Shown here: piece after piece, positions 33,063 through 37,204 of the stretch | Layout of the letters: each line of letters opens with the position of its first letter | Position numbering within the stretch: position 1 is the first letter of the stretch | NCBI GenBank assembly: GCA_900759325.1 | Contig: CAAEUW010000003.1 | Span: forward strand, 1 to 37,204 | Direction of reading: 5' to 3' | DNA: 37,204 bases | DNA from: an uncultured Peptostreptococcus sp. | Lineage (GTDB): Bacteria; Bacillota; Clostridia; Peptostreptococcales; Peptostreptococcaceae | Translations under genes and position numbers: made by a program | The notes under the pieces: model-generated | The model's database searches: none | Told to the model about the DNA's origin: nothing | Seen by the model: the letters and a program-made list of their open reading frames with translations, nothing else

Positions 33063-33113
33063 AAGCATCTACAAGCTTGTATCTACTGATATTAGCTGAG
33101 TAGGTGCTTTTTT
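33063..33113 (+). terminator. terminator of valS
   Basis: AAGCATCTAC (33063-33072) pairs with GTAGGTGCTT (33100-33109), one wobble, then T-run. It marks the border between conserved core genes and the AT-rich accessory segment. Confidence 0.85.
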
Positions 33114-33189
33114 ATTTAATAAAATGATAGCATATTTTATCACTAGTAAATAAGATCAAAAAAATAAATAAAAATTTTACGAAAAACAA

Positions 33190-33218
33190 TTGACAAAGGA
33201 AGAAGTGTGATATATAGT
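33190..33218 (+). promoter_or_regulatory. strong promoter of the accessory operon
   Basis: A consensus TTGACA (33190-33195) and TATAGT (33213-33218) with a 17-nt spacer. The leader of about 125 nt (to 33348) contains stacked ATATAT repeats at about 33258-33304 that could be an operator or simply low complexity. Confidence 0.75.
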
Positions 33219-33348
33219 ATAGATAAAGGTAGAAAATAGTAGATATATAACAATAAATACAATATATATCGTGGTATATATTATGATATATATTATATAT
33301 ATCTGAAATAAATGTTTAATAAAGTATAAATGAAAAAGGAGGAACAAA

Positions 33349-33858
33349 ATGAAAGATTTAAAAGTAACAAACGTAAAAGTGGCTTGGTTGCTAAGACCGT
33401 CACCACACAAAATCAAGAGACTGGATGAGTTTAAGAATGAAGAAATTATAGCTATAGGCTGGCCTTGTATCGGTAACCTATATGGAAAATCAAGGGATCA
33501 AATTAAAAATCTTCTTTCTGGTGAACCGTATAACTATGTTGGTTCAAGACTAGGACAAGCAGCTTCAAGCCTTAATATATTTGTAAATAAGATGGAAGTA
33601 GGAGATCTAATTTTGATGCCAGATGGTGATGATATATATTTCGGTAGGATAACTAGTGATTATAGTTATAATGAAGAAAAAGATACTTATGAAGAAGGGT
33701 ATTCACATCAAAGACAAGTTGAGTGGGTTACTAATAAAGCATCACGTAAAAAACTTTCTGATAATTTAAGAAAATCTTTGAGATATCCCAAAGCGATAGG
33801 TGATTTAAGCAAACACTTTGATGAGATAGAGGATAATTATATGATAAATAGAGATTAA
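33349..33858 (+). CDS. PUA/EVE-like small protein, first paralog
   Basis: This 169-residue protein begins with VAWLLRPSPHK and has IIAIGWPCIGNL, VGDLILMPDGDDIYFGRITSDY and VEWV, a pattern seen in the N-terminal region of some Mrr-type restriction proteins and PUA/EVE-like readers, which may sense modified DNA or RNA bases. That assignment is by resemblance only. It has no nuclease motif and no membrane segment. AAGGAGG precedes the ATG. The next gene is a close paralog, so the pair arose by tandem duplication. It is the first gene of the AbiH operon. Confidence 0.75.
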   Translation: MKDLKVTNVKVAWLLRPSPHKIKRLDEFKNEEIIAIGWPCIGNLYGKSRDQIKNLLSGEPYNYVGSRLGQAASSLNIFVNKMEVGDLILMPDGDDIYFGRITSDYSYNEEKDTYEEGYSHQRQVEWVTNKASRKKLSDNLRKSLRYPKAIGDLSKHFDEIEDNYMINRD

Positions 33859-33912
33859 GTATATTCGATATATAAGACTATATTAAAAAAGCGTTTTTAA
33901 GGAGGAATTGCA

Positions 33913-34614
33913 ATGACAAATTTAAAAAATAATAGTAAGGTTACAGATAGGAAGGTAGCTTGGTTATTAAGGCCTAATCCACATAAAGAGGATAGAATGG
34001 ATGAATTTAAGAATGAGAAAATTATAGCTGTAGGATGGCCTTACATAGGAAATTTACACAATAAAAATAAGGACGACATCAAAAAAATAATTGATAATAA
34101 TGACAAATATAATTATTCAAAAGTGGTGCTTGGAAATGTTGCTTCAATACTTGATAATTTCGTAAATAGGATGGAAATAGGTGACTTAATCTTGACCCCT
34201 TATGGTGATAATATTTACTTTGGTAGAATAACGAGTGATTATAACTTTGATGAAGAAAAAGATAATGATGAGGAAGGATATCCTCATCAAAGACATGTCG
34301 AATGGTCTGTATATGAAACATTACGTGAAAATCTTTCGATGAAACTAAGATTATCTTTGAAAAATCAAAGAACTATATCAGATTTAAGTAAACACTTTGA
34401 TGAGATTGAGGCACTATCTAAGGGAGAAAAAATATTATTGGATGAAGAATTAGAAGTGAATGGAAGTAAAACATCATTACCGACAAATGTAATTGAAGTT
34501 AAATACCCATTAAGACCAGGATTTGAAATCTCATTTGTATTACCTAAAGATCTATCAAAAAAAGAGTCAGAGCGTCTAAGTTTGTATTTTTCAACATTAT
34601 ACTTTGAAGAGTAA
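33913..34614 (+). CDS. PUA/EVE-like protein with C-terminal extension, second paralog
   Basis: The first 165 residues follow the upstream gene closely, with more than half of positions identical by eye (VAWLLRP, DEFKNE, IYFGRITSDY, LSKHFDEIE). A further 65-residue tail ends in RPGFEISFVLPKDLSKKESERLSLYFSTLYF, a strand-helix unit found at the ends of various small regulators; the tail may bind a partner. Length is 233 residues. AAGGAGG lies 8 nt before the ATG. It lies 54 nt after the first paralog and just before the AbiH gene. Function unknown; a sensor or specificity role is inferred from context. Confidence 0.75.
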   Translation: MTNLKNNSKVTDRKVAWLLRPNPHKEDRMDEFKNEKIIAVGWPYIGNLHNKNKDDIKKIIDNNDKYNYSKVVLGNVASILDNFVNRMEIGDLILTPYGDNIYFGRITSDYNFDEEKDNDEEGYPHQRHVEWSVYETLRENLSMKLRLSLKNQRTISDLSKHFDEIEALSKGEKILLDEELEVNGSKTSLPTNVIEVKYPLRPGFEISFVLPKDLSKKESERLSLYFSTLYFEE

Positions 34615-34657
34615 TAATGAAATATAATTGTTGCTGAGAAGGATGGTGGAACAAGTA

Positions 34658-36058
34658 ATGGTTGAAATTGAAGTCGGCATAAGTACAAATGCAAGTGAAT
34701 TAGAAAAGAAAAATCTAGATTTTAACCTAGATGCCATGGAAGAATTTCTAGGAAATGGATTTATTAGTAGTGATTATAATGGAAAAGTATATTTTATGTG
34801 CCAGCCTAGAGCGTTTGAACCAAATCTTATGGATATAATAATTAACATAAAAGAAATTGGTGAAACAGCTATAGTTTGGGCTAGTATTTTTAGTGCACTT
34901 AAAAAGTTGATTAAAAGATGTAAAGGTTATGAATCCTTTATTAATATAGTATATTTAAAAAATAAAAAAGAAAAACATATATATTTAACTAATGAAGATT
35001 TGAATAATGTTGATATATTAATTACTAGAGTGGAGCAAGAAATAGGAGGTGATATTCACAGTAAGGATATAAAGAAAGTTGCAATAATAGGGAATGGATT
35101 TGACTTATCACATGGACTGAAAACAAAGTATATTGACTTTTTATTTAATAATAAGGAGGAGAACTTTATAAAAGCTTTTAAAAAATTGATAGAAAGTCAT
35201 AATAAAAATAAGAAAGATGATTTAAATTGGTGTGATATTGAAGGGTGTATGAAATCTGTTGCATTAGGTATCTTTAGTGAAAATTTTCATGACATTATAG
35301 ATATAGATTCCGACAAAATAATAGAAGAAAAAATGCTCGATACTAATATAATTTATAATAACATTACAACTTTATTTGCAGAATACTTACAAAATAATGT
35401 TATGAATAAAACTGTAGATATAATAGAGTCTATTTCAGAGATAATAGATGAAGAAACTTTGGCTATTAATTTTAATTATACGGATACTATTAAGCTATAT
35501 ACTAATAATGTAAAATATATTCATGGTTCCATATCTGAAGATGGATATATTATTTTGGGCTTTCCTGAAGATGATGTACCAGATTCTTGTGGGGGTGAAT
35601 TTATAAAGTTTAGAAAGGATTTTAAAAAAGAAATTTTAAATTTCAGGAGATTTTTAAAAAGTAGGGGTTATAAATATAGTGATCAGTTACAAGATGAGTT
35701 GTTGGAACATCTATACTGTTTATTTTCTGGAAGAGGAGAATATTTAATAGATGAAAATGAAAAAAATGATTCTAGCTGTAAATATAAAGAACCTTCAAAA
35801 GAAATATTAGAGTATGCTAGGGACAATGAGTTCCAAATATATATGGATCAAACAGATTATTCAAAAGTAGAAGAGATAATTATATTAGGACATAGTTTAG
35901 CGATTGATAAAAATTATCTAGGTTTACTAAAGAGTAAAATGCCCCTATTAAACAAGGTGATTTTATTTAAGTTTGAAGGTGAAGATGTGAGTGAGAAAAT
36001 AAAATCTATATATAAAATTTTTGGTAATATCGAACTGATAATCAAATCGTATAAGTAA
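34658..36058 (+). CDS. AbiH-domain protein with N-terminal EACC1-like domain
   Basis: Residues 138-466 carry AbiH abortive-infection hallmarks: IIGNGFDLSHGLKTKY (143-158), NFNYT (271-275), YIHG (287-290) and IILGHSLAIDKNYL near the C-terminus. Residues 1-130 form a separate alpha/beta unit (MVEIEVGIST, a hydrophobic EIGETAIVWASIFSALKKLIKR helix region and a short strand pair) that recalls effector-associated EACC1 domains; this is tentative. No membrane helix is evident. The start is uncertain: ATG at 34658 (GGTGG 8 nt upstream) is preferred over ATG 34643, which abuts AGAAGG, and TTG 34628. It probably acts as the effector of the operon. Confidence 0.8.
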   Translation: MVEIEVGISTNASELEKKNLDFNLDAMEEFLGNGFISSDYNGKVYFMCQPRAFEPNLMDIIINIKEIGETAIVWASIFSALKKLIKRCKGYESFINIVYLKNKKEKHIYLTNEDLNNVDILITRVEQEIGGDIHSKDIKKVAIIGNGFDLSHGLKTKYIDFLFNNKEENFIKAFKKLIESHNKNKKDDLNWCDIEGCMKSVALGIFSENFHDIIDIDSDKIIEEKMLDTNIIYNNITTLFAEYLQNNVMNKTVDIIESISEIIDEETLAINFNYTDTIKLYTNNVKYIHGSISEDGYIILGFPEDDVPDSCGGEFIKFRKDFKKEILNFRRFLKSRGYKYSDQLQDELLEHLYCLFSGRGEYLIDENEKNDSSCKYKEPSKEILEYARDNEFQIYMDQTDYSKVEEIIILGHSLAIDKNYLGLLKSKMPLLNKVILFKFEGEDVSEKIKSIYKIFGNIELIIKSYK

Positions 36059-36078
36059 AGATTATACACCATCATAAT

Positions 36079-36118
36079 AATATTGGTTTTTGAAATGGCG
36101 TTCAAAGTAATATTTTTT
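36079..36118 (+). terminator. terminator of the accessory operon
   Basis: AATATT (36079-36084) pairs with AATATT (36109-36114), and TTTGAA with TTCAAA inside, separated by a 4x2 internal loop; a T-run follows. The stem is AT-rich, so strength is uncertain. Confidence 0.55.
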
Positions 36119-36174
36119 GTAAATATAGATTTTAAAAAGAACTTATAAAAGGGAAATTAGTAGAGAGGCCTATT

Positions 36175-37047
36175 ATGCTAAATAGATTAATCAAATACAA
36201 AAAATTAAAAGAAAAAGAAGGATATTATGAAGAAGTAAACTATGGTGATCCCCAATTAGTTGAAAAATGTCCGGTTTCTAGAATTAAAATATCATATGAA
36301 AGAATACATGACTATTTGATAGACGATGACTTTAAGTGCTATGATAGGCTAAATGAAGTAATGGAAATTGATCTAGCAAACACTACAATTAAAATACTTC
36401 AATCAGATAAAGGTGCTGATCATGTAAATTATAGTAATGAGTATATCTTTACCTTAGAAAATGGTTATAAAAAAAGTAGGGAAAGTGAGTATTTCTGGAC
36501 ATTCAATATCTTTAGGGAATTAATTGTTTATATTTTACATTTTGGAGAGAAAAATATATTTGGAAAGTGTACAGGGAATCCTGAGGATATATTTGGAATG
36601 TGTTTAGGAAATCTTGAGGATATCTTAAATGATTCAGACCGAGTAGAAACCTATACTATTGAAATTGAATATAATGATGGTAAGCCGATGCATAAATTCT
36701 CTGGAAGCTTTGATCTGATTGGACTGCCAGTTTTCTATGAGGAGTTTATGGATTTGATAGTCGAAAATGAATATATGATGAAGGGATTTGATCATAGAAA
36801 ATTTAATATATTTGACAAAGTAAGGTATAAAAAAATTAGGCTTTGTAAGTCTGACTATGCTGTATGCAGACTTGTAGATTCAGAGGGTAAATATCATGTG
36901 TTTTTATCAAAAGATTTAAGGATATATGAGGGATCCCGTTTTCACATACCAGTAGATGGTCAGGAAGAAAAAGTCTATGCAGAAGTGGTAGATGTTGAAT
37001 ATTTCGATTTTTTCCCTCTTATGTATGGGGATATAAAGTATTTATAG
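36175..37047 (+). CDS. hypothetical protein with internal repeat
   Basis: I do not recognise this 290-residue protein. It is rich in Tyr, Asp, Glu and Lys and has no signal peptide or membrane helix. The middle contains a tandem 11-residue repeat (FGKCTGNPEDI and FGMCLGNLEDI), each with one cysteine. The C-terminal part (VRYKKIRLCKSDYAVCRLVDSEGKYHVFLSKDL) looks beta-rich and may be a small barrel. AGAGG lies 6 nt before the ATG. A terminator separates it from the AbiH gene, so it may be an independent cargo gene. The frame stays open for 31 codons past its TAG stop. Confidence 0.65.
   Translation: MLNRLIKYKKLKEKEGYYEEVNYGDPQLVEKCPVSRIKISYERIHDYLIDDDFKCYDRLNEVMEIDLANTTIKILQSDKGADHVNYSNEYIFTLENGYKKSRESEYFWTFNIFRELIVYILHFGEKNIFGKCTGNPEDIFGMCLGNLEDILNDSDRVETYTIEIEYNDGKPMHKFSGSFDLIGLPVFYEEFMDLIVENEYMMKGFDHRKFNIFDKVRYKKIRLCKSDYAVCRLVDSEGKYHVFLSKDLRIYEGSRFHIPVDGQEEKVYAEVVDVEYFDFFPLMYGDIKYL
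36559..36624 (+). repeat. 33-nt tandem repeat inside the 36175 gene
   Basis: Two adjacent 33-nt units (36559-36591, 36592-36624) agree at 27 of 33 positions and encode FGKCTGNPEDI and FGMCLGNLEDI. The in-frame length points to a duplication kept by coding constraint. Confidence 0.9.
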
Positions 37048-37143
37048 GTGCCTATATCAAATGAACTTGTTAATGATTTAAAATATTCTAAAGGTAATGA
37101 AATTTATTTTATAGACCAGCTATCAAATGTCAATACAAAATAA
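37048..37143 (+). pseudogene. in-frame extension after an amber stop
   Basis: Directly after the TAG at 37045-37047 the same frame continues for 31 codons (VPISNELVNDLKYSK...) to a TAA. The codons look protein-like and there is no ribosome binding site before the GTG. The most likely reading is a nonsense mutation that shortened the 36175 protein; stop readthrough or a sequencing error are alternatives. Confidence 0.4.
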
Positions 37144-37179
37144 AAAATAAATTTTACACTGACATTATTGCATAGCAAA

Positions 37180-37200
37180 TAAGCCTAATGAATAGGCTTA
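37180..37200. other. terminator-like hairpin at window end
   Basis: TAAGCCTA (37180-37187) pairs with TAGGCTTA (37193-37200) around a 5-nt loop. The plus strand continues with A, and the window ends, so direction cannot be judged. Confidence 0.5.
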
Positions 37201-37204
37201 AAAA

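Noticed and set aside
33240..33310. CRISPR-like or satellite array in the AT-rich leader
   Set aside because: The ATATAT blocks are irregular and too short, with no unique spacers; no CRISPR array is visible anywhere in the window.

Overview
The window looks like a chromosomal segment of a low-GC anaerobic Firmicute of the Clostridia, most likely Peptostreptococcaceae (Peptostreptococcus or a close relative). The glutamate dehydrogenase reads very much like the Clostridioides/Peptostreptococcus GluD. Phosphate butyryltransferase, a clostridial 2[4Fe-4S] ferredoxin, Rex, an [FeFe]-hydrogenase-type protein, a valine T-box and strong AGGAGG ribosome binding sites all fit an amino-acid-fermenting anaerobe. 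This assignment is inferred from protein recognition; no search was run.

Layout. 1-1190: phosphate butyryltransferase with a strong terminator. 1198-5840: the tRNA t6A cluster tsaE-tsaB-rimI-tsaD, tightly packed, then an ABC-F ATPase. 5969-8954: redox and fermentation genes: rex, a 55-residue ferredoxin, and gluD behind a structured leader. 9013-9687: a small membrane-anchored protein. 9855-13022: ferrous iron uptake (two feoA genes, feoB, a Cys-rich FeoB-associated protein) with Fur-like boxes. 13059-16833 (minus strand): two bacterial-PH-domain membrane proteins, a TRIC-like channel and an AEC-family carrier. 16910-21252: a signal-anchored protein of unknown function, a cysteine desulfurase with ThiI (4-thiouridine in tRNA), and a patatin-like lipase. 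21260-23317: a DEAD-box helicase flanked by inverted copies of a 47-nt hairpin repeat, plus a possible transposase remnant. 23335-29692: a class A penicillin-binding protein, a second ABC-F ATPase and an [FeFe]-hydrogenase-type protein. 30024-33113: valS under T-box control.

33190-37204 is different in character: more AT-rich, with genes of restricted distribution. One strong promoter drives two tandem paralogous small proteins that resemble PUA/EVE-like reader domains, then a 466-residue protein with an AbiH abortive-infection domain behind an extra N-terminal domain. A separate unrecognised gene with an internal repeat and an in-frame amber codon follows. This is the best candidate in the window for a little-described (probably anti-phage) system.

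Regulatory features read by eye include the T-box, two Fur-like boxes in the feo operon, about a dozen promoters with 16-18 nt spacing or extended -10 elements, and many intrinsic terminators. I saw no rRNA or tRNA gene, CRISPR array or complete insertion sequence.
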